Shown here: piece after piece, positions 8,785 to 20,510 of the stretch
How positions within the stretch are numbered: position 1 is the stretch's first letter
How the letters are laid out: the number at the start of each line of letters is the position of its first letter
Origin: Streptomyces spiroverticillatus
Lineage (GTDB): Bacteria; Actinomycetota; Actinomycetes; Streptomycetales; Streptomycetaceae
NCBI GenBank assembly: GCA_014650415.1
Contig: BMUX01000011.1
Span: 233,322 to 297,321, forward strand
DNA: 64,000 nt
Reading direction: 5' to 3'
Notes under the pieces: generated by a model
What the model saw: only the letters and a program-made list of their open reading frames with translations
Databases searched by the model: none
What the model was told of the DNA's origin: nothing
Made by a program: the position numbers and the translations under genes

Positions 8785-8829
8785 CCGGAACGGATGACAC
8801 CGCCGCTTCCCGTGCCCCACGATGTCCCT

Positions 8830-9564
8830 ATGAACCAGGGGTACGGGAAGTACGGCACGCACGCACCGATACGCGCGATCCTGGCGGTGCTCACCTGCAC
8901 CGCCGCACTCGCGGCCTGCGGGGGCCCCGCCGACCCCGCCGCCCGCACCGACGCCAAGCCCTCCGCCGCGCCGAAGCCCCTGGCCCAGCCCGCGCTCGCC
9001 GCTCGCTCGCTCGCCCCCGGCGCGGAGGCCGGACCGTACCGTACGGGCGAATACACCGTCTCCGGCGGCCCGTTGAGCGACGCCTACACCGCGAAGCCGC
9101 CCGCCTGCCAGTCCCTCGTCTCGCTCCGGAGCGCCCGCGGCGGGCCCGTCGCCCAGGTGCACCGCAGGCTCACCGACCCGAAGCACCTTCAGGGAGCCGA
9201 CGTCGCCGTGCAGTTGCGTTCGTACGGCAAGGGACGTGCGGCGGCGGTGATGGGCGAGCTGCGCACCGCCGGGAAGGCGTGCGCCGGTGGGTTCACCGAG
9301 GTGCGGGGGAGCGGTACGGGGACGTACACCTCCGTCGCGAAGGCCGTCGCCCCGGCCGGGGCCGGCGACGAGGCCGTGGCGTACCGGCTCGGCCTGAAGG
9401 ACGGGCCCGGCCGGAGCGCCTCGTACGAGTACCTGACCGTGGTGCGGTACGGGGCGACCCTGGTCTCCTTCCGGGCCGAGAACCTCGACGGCAAGGACCT
9501 CGGCGGCGTACCGAAGGAGATCGTGGACGCGCAGACGGAGAAATTCAGCAGTCCCGGGAAGTGA
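8830..9564 (+). CDS. Secreted lipoprotein of unknown function
   Basis: A 244-residue lipoprotein. A short basic N-terminus and a hydrophobic stretch (ILAVLTCTAALAAC) end in a lipobox LAAC with the acylated Cys. The mature part is Ala- and Gly-rich with a region of alternating hydrophobic residues that could be a beta-rich sensor-like domain. I do not recognise a family. Start 8830 gives a compact signal peptide; an upstream ATG at 8794 would lengthen it. No strong ribosome site is visible for either. Confidence 0.75.
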   Translation: MNQGYGKYGTHAPIRAILAVLTCTAALAACGGPADPAARTDAKPSAAPKPLAQPALAARSLAPGAEAGPYRTGEYTVSGGPLSDAYTAKPPACQSLVSLRSARGGPVAQVHRRLTDPKHLQGADVAVQLRSYGKGRAAAVMGELRTAGKACAGGFTEVRGSGTGTYTSVAKAVAPAGAGDEAVAYRLGLKDGPGRSASYEYLTVVRYGATLVSFRAENLDGKDLGGVPKEIVDAQTEKFSSPGK

Positions 9565-9685
9565 ATTCCGCACCGATCGATGAATCAGGTCCCACGGAAT
9601 TCATCGAGTCCCACCCGTCAGAACTCTCCTTGCGGCAAACGCACTCTCCGCTGAAACTGGGCCGTCGGGGACAGGGGGATTTCCG

Positions 9686-12331
<2,646 letters not shown>

Positions 12332-12387
12332 CCGCCGCCGCACGGGCCGATGAGGGGCGCGCTGTCCACCGCCGACCGCGCGCGGGC

Positions 12388-12393
12388 CACAAT
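12388..12393 (+). promoter_or_regulatory. Possible -10 box of dxr
   Basis: CACAAT lies six bases before ATG 12400, the spacing of leaderless actinobacterial promoters. The six intervening bases are all G and could instead act as a ribosome site, so the call is tentative. Confidence 0.35.
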
Positions 12394-12399
12394 GGGGGG

Positions 12400-13674
12400 A
12401 TGACCGACAGTCCAGCCCCCCTCGCCGACCCGCACCTCCGCTACGGAGCCGTGACCGAAGGGCCGCGCGACGTCGTCGTCCTCGGTTCCACCGGGTCGAT
12501 CGGCACGCAGGCCATCGACCTCGTGCTGCGCAACCCCGACCGCTTCCGGATCACCGCGCTCTCCGCGGCCGGATCGCAGGTCGACCTGCTCGCCGACCAG
12601 GCGCGCCAGCTGCAGGTGCGTACGGTCGCGGTCGCCCGCGAGGAGGCCGTCCCCGCGCTGCGCGAGGCGCTGTCCGCCCGGTACGGGACGGACCCGCTGC
12701 CCGAGATCCTCGCCGGACCCGACGCCGCCACCGAGCTCGCGGCCTCCGGCTGCCACACCGTCCTCAACGGCATCACGGGCTCCATCGGTCTCGCGCCCAC
12801 CCTCGCCGCCCTGAAGGCGGGCCGCACCCTGGCCCTCGCCAACAAGGAATCCCTCATCGTCGGCGGCCCCCTGGTCAAGGAGCTCGCGAAGCCCGGCCAG
12901 ATCATCCCGGTCGACTCCGAGCACGCCGCGCTCTTCCAGGCGCTCGCCGGCGGCACCCGCGCCGACGTCCGCAAGCTCGTCGTCACCGCCTCCGGCGGCC
13001 CCTTCCGAGGACGTACCAAGGCGGAACTGGCGCACGTCACCCGCGAGGACGCACTCGCCCACCCCACCTGGGCGATGGGCCCGGTCATCACCGTCAACTC
13101 CGCGACCCTCGTCAACAAGGGCCTGGAAGTCATCGAGGCGCACCTCCTCTACGACATCCCCTTCGACCGCATCGAGGTCGTCGTCCACCCCCAGTCGTAC
13201 GTGCACTCCATGGTCGAGTTCACCGACGGCTCCACGCTCGCCCAGGCCACCCCGCCCGACATGCGCGGCCCCATCGCGATCGGCATCGGCTGGCCCGAAC
13301 GGGTGCCGGACGCCGCCCCCGCCTTCGACTGGTCCAAGGCCTCCACCTGGGAGTTCTTCCCCCTGGACACCGAGGCCTTCCCCTCGGTGGGACTCGCCCG
13401 TCACGTCGGAACGCTCGCGGGCACGGCCCCGGCGGTGTTCAATGCCGCGAACGAGGAATGCGTCGACGCGTTCCTCGCGGGACGGCTGCCCTTCACAGGA
13501 ATCGTGGATACGGTCGCGGAAGTGGTCGCGGAACACGGCACCCCGGCATCGGGAACTTCCCTGACCGTCGCGGACGTCCTGGAAGCAGAGTCCTGGGCAC
13601 GGGCCCGCGCCCGTGAACTGGCAGACGCCCACGTACGGGCACAGAAGAAGGCAACGGCGGAGGCTCGCGCATGA
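12400..13674 (+). CDS. dxr: 1-deoxy-D-xylulose 5-phosphate reductoisomerase
   Basis: A 424-residue enzyme of the MEP pathway that converts DXP to 2-C-methylerythritol 4-phosphate with NADPH. The NADPH-binding VLGSTGSIGTQA, NKESLIVGG, metal and substrate residues DSEH, SGGPFRG, the flexible-loop region HPTWAMGPVITVNSAT and the NKGLEVIEAH segment are all present. Its stop overlaps the start of the downstream protease by four bases (ATGA), so translation is probably coupled. ispG follows in the same direction. Confidence 0.97.
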   Translation: MTDSPAPLADPHLRYGAVTEGPRDVVVLGSTGSIGTQAIDLVLRNPDRFRITALSAAGSQVDLLADQARQLQVRTVAVAREEAVPALREALSARYGTDPLPEILAGPDAATELAASGCHTVLNGITGSIGLAPTLAALKAGRTLALANKESLIVGGPLVKELAKPGQIIPVDSEHAALFQALAGGTRADVRKLVVTASGGPFRGRTKAELAHVTREDALAHPTWAMGPVITVNSATLVNKGLEVIEAHLLYDIPFDRIEVVVHPQSYVHSMVEFTDGSTLAQATPPDMRGPIAIGIGWPERVPDAAPAFDWSKASTWEFFPLDTEAFPSVGLARHVGTLAGTAPAVFNAANEECVDAFLAGRLPFTGIVDTVAEVVAEHGTPASGTSLTVADVLEAESWARARARELADAHVRAQKKATAEARA

Positions 13675-14972
13675 CGCAAATCCTGTTGACGGTCCTCGGG
13701 ATAGTCATCTTCTTCGTCGGGCTGCTCGTCTCGATCGCCCTGCACGAGCTCGGCCACCTCTCCTTCGCCAAGCTCTTCCGCATCCGCGTCCCCCAGTACA
13801 TGGTCGGCTTCGGCCCCACCATCTGGTCGCGGCACAAGGGCGAGACCGAGTACGGCATCAAGGCCATCCCGCTCGGCGGCTACATCCGCATGATCGGCAT
13901 GTTCCCGCCCGGCGCCGACGGCCGGATCGAGGCCCGCTCCACCTCGCCGTGGCGCGGCATGATCGAGGACGCCCGTTCGGCGGCGTACGAGGAACTGAAG
14001 CCCGGCGACGAGGAGCGGCTCTTCTACACGCGCAAGCCGTGGAAGCGCTTCGTGGTGATGTTCGCCGGTCCCTTCATGAACCTGGTCATCGCCTTCGTGC
14101 TCTTCCTCGGCGTGTTCATGACGATCGGGCTGAACAAGCAGACCACCACTGTCGACAACGTCGTCCCCTGCGTCGTCTCGCAGAGCGAGAACCGTGACTG
14201 CCGGGCGAGCGACCAGCCGTCGCCCGCCAAGGCGGCCGGACTCCAGAAGGGCGACAAGATCGTCGCCTACCAGGGGCAGCCGATCAGCGACTGGGCCACG
14301 CTCTCCGACCGCATCCGCGCCTCCCGCGGCAAGGTCAGCATCACCGTCGAGCGCGCCGGACAGCAGAAGGTCCTCACCACCACGGTCGGCACCAACAAGG
14401 TCCTCAAGAAGGACGCCGACGGCAACCCCGTCAAGGGCGAGTACGTCGACGCCGGCTACCTGGGCTTCGGCCCCGGCGTCGCCGTCACCCCGCTCACCCT
14501 CGGCGAGTCCGTCGACCAGATGGGCACCATGTTCCAGTCCGGCGTGGACTCCCTGATCGCGCTGCCCTCCAAGGTCCCCGACCTGTGGAACGCGGCGTTC
14601 AACGGCGAGGAGCGCAAGGCGGACTCGCCCATGGGCGTGGTCGGCGCCGCCCGGGTCGGCGGCGAGATCCTCGGCATGGGCCTGCCGATGGAGAACACCG
14701 TCGCGATGATGGTGTTCCTGGTCGCGGGCTTCAACCTGTCCCTCTTCCTCTTCAACATGCTCCCGCTGCTCCCGCTCGACGGCGGCCACATGATCGGCGC
14801 CCTCTGGGAGTCCCTGCGCCGCAACCTGGCCAAGGTCTTCAAGCGGCCCGACCCCGGCCCCTTCGACGTGGCCCGGCTGATGCCGGTCGCCTACGTCGTC
14901 GCGGGCATCTTCATCTGCTTCACCGTGCTGGTCCTGATCGCCGACGTGGTCAACCCCGTCCGCATCTCCTAG
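13671..14972 (+). CDS. Site-2 zinc metalloprotease (RseP/Rip1 type)
   Basis: A 433-residue membrane-embedded M50 protease. The N-terminal membrane helix holds the zinc-binding HELGH motif; a central PDZ domain spans about residues 175-260 (AAGLQKGDKIVAYQGQPI); the second active-site motif NMLPLLPLDGGH and two further membrane helices follow. Such enzymes cut membrane-bound regulators such as anti-sigma factors. The dxr-protease-ispG order is usual in actinobacteria. The target is unknown. Confidence 0.93.
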   Translation: MTQILLTVLGIVIFFVGLLVSIALHELGHLSFAKLFRIRVPQYMVGFGPTIWSRHKGETEYGIKAIPLGGYIRMIGMFPPGADGRIEARSTSPWRGMIEDARSAAYEELKPGDEERLFYTRKPWKRFVVMFAGPFMNLVIAFVLFLGVFMTIGLNKQTTTVDNVVPCVVSQSENRDCRASDQPSPAKAAGLQKGDKIVAYQGQPISDWATLSDRIRASRGKVSITVERAGQQKVLTTTVGTNKVLKKDADGNPVKGEYVDAGYLGFGPGVAVTPLTLGESVDQMGTMFQSGVDSLIALPSKVPDLWNAAFNGEERKADSPMGVVGAARVGGEILGMGLPMENTVAMMVFLVAGFNLSLFLFNMLPLLPLDGGHMIGALWESLRRNLAKVFKRPDPGPFDVARLMPVAYVVAGIFICFTVLVLIADVVNPVRIS

Positions 14973-14992
14973 CACTACGCACACCACCGGTC

Positions 14993-15018
14993 ACCGGCAT
15001 CCCTTCGGGGGTGCCGGT
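14993..15018 (+). terminator. Hairpin after the site-2 protease gene
   Basis: ACCGGCAtCCC and GGGgGTGCCGGT pair around a TTC loop and are followed by TTT, 20 bases after the stop codon. Confidence 0.7.
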
Positions 15019-15143
15019 TTCTGGTCTCCATTGAGTGGATTTGTCGACGTGGTGTACTCCGGTCTTCCCAGGTGACGTACGCTCGAAGGCCGGAGCCCGC
15101 CGATTGCCCGGGACCTAGATCCACACTTGGGGTTGCACAGCAG

Positions 15144-16301
15144 ATGACTGCAATTTCTCTCGGAATGCCCGCCGTTCCGACGAAGCTCGCCGACCGGAGG
15201 ATCAGCCGGAAGATCCAGGTCGGCACCGTGGCGGTCGGCGGAGACGCACCCGTGTCGGTGCAGTCGATGACCACCACGCGTACGTCCGACATCGGCGCGA
15301 CGCTCCAGCAGATCGCCGAACTCACCGCATCGGGCTGCCAGATCGTCCGCGTCGCCTGCCCGACCCAGGACGACGCCGACGCTCTCGCCACGATCGCGAA
15401 GAAGTCGCAGATCCCCGTGATCGCCGACATCCACTTCCAGCCGAAGTACGTCTTCGCCGCGATCGACGCGGGCTGCGCCGCCGTCCGCGTCAACCCGGGC
15501 AACATCAAGCAGTTCGACGACAAGGTCAAGGAGATCGCGCACGCCGCGCGCGACACCGGCACCCCCATCCGCATCGGCGTCAACGCCGGCTCCCTCGACG
15601 CCCGCCTGCTGAAGAAGTACGGCAAGGCCACCCCGGAGGCGCTCGTCGAGTCCGCCCTCTGGGAAGCCTCCCTCTTCGAGGAGCACGGCTTCGGCGACAT
15701 CAAGATCTCGGTCAAGCACAACGACCCGGTCGTCATGGTCAACGCCTACCGCCAGCTCGCCGCCCAGTGCGACTACCCGCTGCACCTCGGCGTCACCGAG
15801 GCCGGTCCCGCCTTCCAGGGCACCATCAAGTCCGCCGTCGCCTTCGGCGCGCTGCTCTCCGAGGGCATCGGCGACACCATCCGGGTCTCGCTCTCCGCCC
15901 CGCCGGTCGAGGAGATCAAGGTCGGCATCCAGATCCTGGAGTCCCTCAACCTCCGCCAGCGCCGCCTGGAGATCGTCTCCTGCCCGTCCTGCGGCCGCGC
16001 CCAGGTCGACGTGTACAAGCTCGCCGAGGAGGTCACCGCCGGCCTCGAAGGCATGGAGGTCCCGCTGCGCGTCGCCGTCATGGGCTGTGTCGTCAACGGC
16101 CCCGGCGAGGCCCGCGAGGCCGACCTCGGCGTCGCCTCCGGCAACGGCAAGGGCCAGATCTTCGTGAAGGGCGAGGTCATCAAGACCGTCCCGGAGTCGA
16201 AGATCGTGGAGACCCTCATCGAGGAAGCCATGAAGATCGCCGAACAGATGGAGAAGGACGGCGTCCCCTCCGGCGAACCGACGGTCGCCATCGGCAAGTA
16301 A
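15144..16301 (+). CDS. ispG: 4-hydroxy-3-methylbut-2-enyl diphosphate synthase
   Basis: A 385-residue [4Fe-4S] enzyme that reduces the cyclic intermediate MEcPP to HMBPP in the MEP pathway. The TIM-barrel half has SVQSMTTTRTSD and VADIHF; the C-terminal half carries the cluster ligands SCPSCGR and MGCVVNGPGE. ATG 15144 (MTAISLGMPAVP) is chosen over an upstream codon because it has a GGGG site 12 bases before it and fits the family N-terminus. It lies after dxr and the protease but has its own 171-bp upstream region with a terminator in it. Confidence 0.97.
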   Translation: MTAISLGMPAVPTKLADRRISRKIQVGTVAVGGDAPVSVQSMTTTRTSDIGATLQQIAELTASGCQIVRVACPTQDDADALATIAKKSQIPVIADIHFQPKYVFAAIDAGCAAVRVNPGNIKQFDDKVKEIAHAARDTGTPIRIGVNAGSLDARLLKKYGKATPEALVESALWEASLFEEHGFGDIKISVKHNDPVVMVNAYRQLAAQCDYPLHLGVTEAGPAFQGTIKSAVAFGALLSEGIGDTIRVSLSAPPVEEIKVGIQILESLNLRQRRLEIVSCPSCGRAQVDVYKLAEEVTAGLEGMEVPLRVAVMGCVVNGPGEAREADLGVASGNGKGQIFVKGEVIKTVPESKIVETLIEEAMKIAEQMEKDGVPSGEPTVAIGK

Positions 16302-16316
16302 AACCCCCGGCATCAC

Positions 16317-16353
16317 GAAGCCCCGCCCTCCCACCCTCGGGAGAGCGGGGCTT
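16317..16353 (+). terminator. Terminator after ispG
   Basis: GAAGCCCCGC...GCGGGGCTTC forms a 10-bp stem extended by CTCCC/GGGAG, 16 bases after the ispG stop. Confidence 0.8.
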
Positions 16354-16365
16354 CCCCGTTCCGCC

Positions 16366-16427
16366 CGCCCCCCTTGGGCTGCGCCCCTGCTCCCCTCGCC
16401 CCCCTTGGGCTGCGCCCCTGCTCCCCT
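16366..16427. repeat. Two tandem 31-bp repeats
   Basis: The unit CGCCCCCCTTGGGCTGCGCC plus CCTGCTCCCCT occurs twice in direct succession, and a third partial copy leads into the 78-bp element that follows. Confidence 0.7.
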
Positions 16428-16430
16428 CGC

Positions 16431-16508
16431 CCCCTTGGGCGGCGGGGCCGCCCCCCGGGGGCGGAACGGGCGGGCAAGGGGGCGGCCCACCCGATCCGGG
16501 CCCACCCC
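16431..16508. repeat. 78-bp intergenic palindromic element, copy A
   Basis: Begins CCCCTTGGGCGGCGGGG, contains the palindrome CCCCCCGGGGGCGG and ends CCCGATCCGGGCCCACCCC. It matches 63648-63725 at all but about five positions. It fills most of the gap between ispG and the next gene, a stretch of about 340 bases with no gene seen. Confidence 0.75.
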
Positions 16509-16644
16509 GGTTCCGCCCCTGCCCGCACCCCCGACACCGGCCAGCCCCACCCGCCCCCGCCCCCCCGGATCCAGCCGACCCTGGCAGATCAACCGAGGAA
16601 CGGTACAGTGCGGAGATCAGCAATCCGCACCGTGAGGCCCCCAC

Positions 16645-17493
16645 GTGTTGACGACGACCACCTGCCGCGTCCTCGCCCCCGGCGACCTGGCCGAGGCACT
16701 CGCCCTCCTGGAGAGCGAGCCCGTCAACAACGCCTTCGTGACCTCCCGCGTCCAGGTCGCCGGCCTCGACCCCTGGCGCCTCGGCGGCGAGATGTGGGGC
16801 TACTACGAGGGCGGACACCTCCGCAGCCTCTGCTACTCCGGCGCCAACCTCGTCCCCATCTGCGCCACCCCCGAAGCCGTCCGCGCCTTCGCCGAGCGCG
16901 CCCGCCGCACCGGCCGCCGCTGCTCCTCCATCGTCGGCCCCGCCGAGTCCACGGGCCTCCTGTGGCGGCTCCTGGAACCCAGCTGGGGCCCCGCCCGCGA
17001 GGTCCGCGCCCACCAGCCCCTGATGGTCACCGAGCAGCTCCCGCCCGACATCGAGCCCGACCCCCTCGTCCGCCGCATCCGCAAGGACGAGATGGAAACG
17101 ATCATGCCCGCCTGCGTGGCCATGTTCACCGAAGAGGTCGGTGTCTCCCCGATGGCGGGCGACGGCGGCCTCCTCTACCAGGCCAGGGTCGCCGAACTGG
17201 TCGGCGCGGGCCGCTCCTTCGCCCGCCTGGACGAGGACGGCAGGGTCGTCTTCAAGGCCGAGATCGGCGCCGCCACCCCCACCGCCTGCCAGATCCAGGG
17301 CGTCTGGGTCGCCCCCGAACACCGTGGCAAGGGCCTCTCCGTCACCGGCATGACCGCCGTCCTGCGCTACGCCCTCGCGGACGTGGCCCCGGTCGTCTCG
17401 CTCTACGTCAACGACTTCAACACCCCCGCCCGCGCCTCGTACCGCCGTGTCGGCTTCCGTGAGGTCGGCGCTTTTACAAGCGTTCTCTTCTGA
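16645..17493 (+). CDS. GNAT acetyltransferase with N-terminal DUF4081-like domain
   Basis: A 282-residue protein. About residues 1-140 resemble the DUF4081 domain that precedes a GNAT fold in actinobacteria. The C-terminal GNAT domain has the acetyl-CoA-binding VWVAPEHRGKGLSVTG followed by LYVNDFNTPARASYRRVGF. The likely reaction is N-acetylation of an unknown amine or protein. It uses GTG 16645, with GTGAGG about ten bases upstream. The second acetyltransferase starts 23 bases after the stop, but with its own promoter. Confidence 0.88.
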   Translation: MLTTTTCRVLAPGDLAEALALLESEPVNNAFVTSRVQVAGLDPWRLGGEMWGYYEGGHLRSLCYSGANLVPICATPEAVRAFAERARRTGRRCSSIVGPAESTGLLWRLLEPSWGPAREVRAHQPLMVTEQLPPDIEPDPLVRRIRKDEMETIMPACVAMFTEEVGVSPMAGDGGLLYQARVAELVGAGRSFARLDEDGRVVFKAEIGAATPTACQIQGVWVAPEHRGKGLSVTGMTAVLRYALADVAPVVSLYVNDFNTPARASYRRVGFREVGAFTSVLF

Positions 17494-17504
17494 CCCCTGG
17501 CGGC

Positions 17505-17510
17505 TAGTGT
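17505..17510 (+). promoter_or_regulatory. -10 box of a leaderless promoter
   Basis: TAGTGT followed by six bases and then ATG 17517. There is no ribosome site, so the mRNA probably starts at the ATG. Confidence 0.6.
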
Positions 17511-17516
17511 TCGCGC

Positions 17517-18053
17517 ATGACGGACGAAGCAGCCATCGGCCCCCTCGACCTCGCGGAGCACGTCGACGAGGCGCTCGCCGTGCAGGCGCTCGCCTTCGGC
17601 CTCAGTGCGGACGAGGTCGGCGTACGACGTCACATCGTGCTCCGGCACATGACCAGCCCCGGCGCGCGCGCCCTGGGCGCCACCACACCGGACGGCCGCC
17701 TCGTCGGCTTCGTGTACGGGATGCCCAACGACCGTACGCACTGGTGGTCCACCATCGTCGAGCCCTACCTGCGCCGCTACGGACGCGACGGCTGGCTCGA
17801 CGACTCCTTCGTCATCACCGAACTCCACGTCCACCCCGACTACCAGGCCCGGGGCATCGGCCGCACCCTGATCACGACCATCACCGACGGGGCCGCCGAA
17901 CCCCGGTCGATCCTGTCGGCGATCGACATCGAGAGCCCGGCCCGGGCGCTGTACCGCTCCCTGGGGTACGCGGACCTGGCCGAGCAGGTCCTCTTCCCGA
18001 GCGCCCCGCGCGCGTACGCGGTGATGGGGGCGCCGCTGCCACTGCGGCGGTAA
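17517..18053 (+). CDS. GNAT-family N-acetyltransferase
   Basis: A 178-residue single-domain GNAT enzyme. The acetyl-CoA motif appears as LHVHPDYQARGIGRTLI (about residues 103-119), followed by DIESPARALYRSLGY. Hydrophobic and aromatic residues around YGMPNDRTHWWS may shape the acceptor site. The substrate is unknown. The ATG lies directly downstream of TAGTGT without a ribosome site. It sits between another GNAT gene and proS, an arrangement common in Streptomyces. Confidence 0.88.
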   Translation: MTDEAAIGPLDLAEHVDEALAVQALAFGLSADEVGVRRHIVLRHMTSPGARALGATTPDGRLVGFVYGMPNDRTHWWSTIVEPYLRRYGRDGWLDDSFVITELHVHPDYQARGIGRTLITTITDGAAEPRSILSAIDIESPARALYRSLGYADLAEQVLFPSAPRAYAVMGAPLPLRR

Positions 18054-18120
18054 CCGATTTCCGCCCGCCCCCACCCCCCGGCTAACCTCCTGACATCACC
18101 CTTCCGAGCAGGAGTTCACC

Positions 18121-19815
18121 ATGGCCCAGGTCCAGCGCATGTCCCGTTTGATGGTCAAGACATTGCGCGACGACCCGGCGGACGCCGAGACCCTCAGCCA
18201 CAAGCTGCTGGTCCGCGCCGGTTACGTACGTCGCAACGCCGCGGGCATCTGGACCTGGCTGCCGCTCGGCAAGAAGGTCCTCGACAACATCTCGCGCGTC
18301 GTGCGCGAGGAGATGGACGCCATCGGCGCCCAGGAGGTCCTCCTCCCGGCCCTGCTGCCCAAGGAGCCCTACGAGGCGTCCGGCCGCTGGGAGGAGTACG
18401 GCGACCTCCTGTTCCGCCTGAAGGACCGCAAGGGCGGCGACTACCTCCTCGGCCCCACCCACGAAGAGGTCTTCACCCAGACGGTCAAGGACCAGTGCAC
18501 GTCCTACAAGGACCTGCCGGTGATGCTCTACCAGATCCAGACGAAGTACCGCGACGAGGCCCGCCCCCGCTCCGGCGTGCTGCGCGGCCGCGAGTTCCAG
18601 ATGAAGGACTCGTACTCCTTCGACACCACCGACGAGGGCCTCGCCGAGTCGTACCGCCTGCACCGCGAGGCGTACATCAAGATCTTCAACCGTCTGGGCC
18701 TGGACCACCGCATCGTGTCCGCCGTCTCCGGCGCCATGGGCGGCTCCGCATCCGAGGAGTTCCTCGCCCCGGCCGCCGCCGGCGAGGACACCTTCGCCGA
18801 CTGCCCGAACTGCGACTACGCCGCGAACACCGAGGCCGTCACCTTCGAGCTGAAGGCGGTGGAAGAGACCCACCCGGCCGCCGAGGACATCGCCACCCCC
18901 GACACCCCCACCATCGAGACCCTGGCCGCCCAGCTCGGCGTCCCGGCCTCCGCGACCCTGAAGAACCTCCTGGTCAAGGTCGACAGCGAGATCGTCGCCG
19001 TGGGCGTCCCCGGAGACCGCGAGGTCGACCTCGGCAAGCTGGGCGAGCACCTCGCCCCGGCCGTCGTCGAGCTGGTCACCGCCGAGGACTTCGAGGGCCG
19101 CGACGACCTCGTACGGGGCTACGTCGGCCCGCAGGGCCTCGCCAAGGTCCGCTACATCGCCGACCCCCGCGTCGCCCCCGGCACCGCCTGGATCACCGGC
19201 GCCAACAAGGTCGACACCCACGCCAAGAACGTCGTCGCCGGCCGCGACTTCGAGGTCGACGACTACCTCGACGTGGTCGTCGTCGAAGAGGGCGACCCGT
19301 GCCCCAAGTGCGGCACCGGCCTCAAGCTGGACCGCGCCATCGAGATCGGCCACATCTTCCAGCTCGGCCGCAAGTACGCCGACACCTTCGGCCTGGACGT
19401 CCTGGGCCAGCAGGGCAAGCCCGTCCGCGTCACCATGGGCTCGTACGGCATCGGCGTCTCGCGTGCCGTGGCCGCCCTCGCCGAGCAGTCCGCCGACGAC
19501 AAGGGCCTGTGCTGGACGCCCGAGATCGCCCCGGCCGACGTGCACGTCGTCGCGGCCGGCAAGGCCCTCCAGACCGAGCTGGCCGTCGACGTCGCCGAGA
19601 AGCTGGGCGCGGCCGGGCTGCGCGTCCTGGTCGACGAGCGTCCGGGCGTCTCGCCCGGCGTGAAGTTCACCGACTCCGAGCTGATCGGCTGCCCGAAGAT
19701 CCTGGTCGCGGGCCGCCGCGCCGGGGACGGCGTCCTGGAGCTGAAGGACCGCCGCACGGGCGAGCGCGAGGAACTGACGGTCGACGAGGCCATCGCCCGC
19801 CTGACAGCCAAGTAG
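18121..19815 (+). CDS. proS: Prolyl-tRNA synthetase
   Basis: A 564-residue bacterial-type class II synthetase that charges tRNA-Pro. Motif 1 region (LPLGKKVLDNI), GPTHEEVF, motif 2 (YRDEARPRSGVLRGREFQMK) and motif 3 (GSYGIGVSR) are present. The YbaK-like editing domain is inserted between motifs 2 and 3 (about residues 230-390), after CPNCDYAAN. A C-terminal anticodon-binding domain follows. An AGGAG site precedes ATG 18121. A strong terminator lies 26 bases past the stop. Confidence 0.97.
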   Translation: MAQVQRMSRLMVKTLRDDPADAETLSHKLLVRAGYVRRNAAGIWTWLPLGKKVLDNISRVVREEMDAIGAQEVLLPALLPKEPYEASGRWEEYGDLLFRLKDRKGGDYLLGPTHEEVFTQTVKDQCTSYKDLPVMLYQIQTKYRDEARPRSGVLRGREFQMKDSYSFDTTDEGLAESYRLHREAYIKIFNRLGLDHRIVSAVSGAMGGSASEEFLAPAAAGEDTFADCPNCDYAANTEAVTFELKAVEETHPAAEDIATPDTPTIETLAAQLGVPASATLKNLLVKVDSEIVAVGVPGDREVDLGKLGEHLAPAVVELVTAEDFEGRDDLVRGYVGPQGLAKVRYIADPRVAPGTAWITGANKVDTHAKNVVAGRDFEVDDYLDVVVVEEGDPCPKCGTGLKLDRAIEIGHIFQLGRKYADTFGLDVLGQQGKPVRVTMGSYGIGVSRAVAALAEQSADDKGLCWTPEIAPADVHVVAAGKALQTELAVDVAEKLGAAGLRVLVDERPGVSPGVKFTDSELIGCPKILVAGRRAGDGVLELKDRRTGEREELTVDEAIARLTAK

Positions 19816-19841
19816 TCCGTACGTTCCGTCCGTACGCCGTG

Positions 19842-19873
19842 AGGGCCCGCACCTGAACCAGGTGCGGGCCCTT
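19842..19873. terminator. Bidirectional terminator between proS and the TetR gene
   Basis: AGGGCCCGCACCT and AGGTGCGGGCCCTT form a 13-bp perfect stem with a GAACC loop between two convergent genes. Confidence 0.9.
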
Positions 19874-19893
19874 CCGCGTGTCCGCTTCGTGCG

Positions 19894-20493
19894 TCAGCGG
19901 TACGACCTGATCAGCCGCGCCAGATGCTGCCCCACCGCGTCCAGCGGCTGCGTGCTCCGGGCGACCTGCGCGGCCATCTCCGCGCCCTCCAGCGCGCTCA
20001 CGACGGTGTACGCCAGCTCCTTCGCGTCCTTCTCGGCGAAGCCCGCCCGCAGCAGTGCCTCGGCCACCAGGGCCCGCCAGTGCGCGAACGCCTCCGCCGC
20101 CGCCTCCTGGATGCCGGGGGAGTCCACCGCCGTGCCGACGACCGTCGACGTCACCGGACACCCGTCCAGCCAGTCCGACTCCTCCAGGCCCTCGCCGAGC
20201 ACCTTCGTCAGGACGAGGACGGCCGTCGCCGGATCGTCCTCGGCGGCCAGCATCTTCTCCAGTATGTCCGCGAACTCCGCGTCCCCCTGGCGCACGGCGG
20301 CCGTGCCCAGCTCCTGCTTCCCGCCCGGGAAGAAGTGGTACACGGACCCGAGCGTGGCCTGCGCCTCGCGGGCGATCTGCTTGATGCCGGTGCCCTGGTA
20401 GCCCTGGCGCTGCATCAGCCGCGACGTGGTGCGGACGATGCGCTCCCGGGTGCCGAGGGCGTCGGAGTGCTGGGGTTCTGGGCGCTTCTTCAC
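19894..20493 (-). CDS. TetR-family transcriptional regulator
   Basis: A 199-residue regulator. Residues about 15-60 form the TetR DNA-binding domain (RERIVRTTSRLMQRQGYQGT, then QIAREAQATLGSVYHFF). The C-terminal part is a ligand-binding helical bundle with DWLDGCPVTSTV, as in regulators of detoxification or redox enzymes. It is divergent from a dehydrogenase, and the 282-bp gap between them carries six copies of an inverted repeat that is its probable operator. The ligand is not known. Confidence 0.92.
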   Translation of the reverse strand: MKKRPEPQHSDALGTRERIVRTTSRLMQRQGYQGTGIKQIAREAQATLGSVYHFFPGGKQELGTAAVRQGDAEFADILEKMLAAEDDPATAVLVLTKVLGEGLEESDWLDGCPVTSTVVGTAVDSPGIQEAAAEAFAHWRALVAEALLRAGFAEKDAKELAYTVVSALEGAEMAAQVARSTQPLDAVGQHLARLIRSYR

Positions 20494-20510
20494 GCGTCGA
20501 TCGTACCGAG

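Noticed and set aside
18082..19545. Minus-strand frame opposite proS
   Set aside because: Shadow of a conserved synthetase; no ribosome site.
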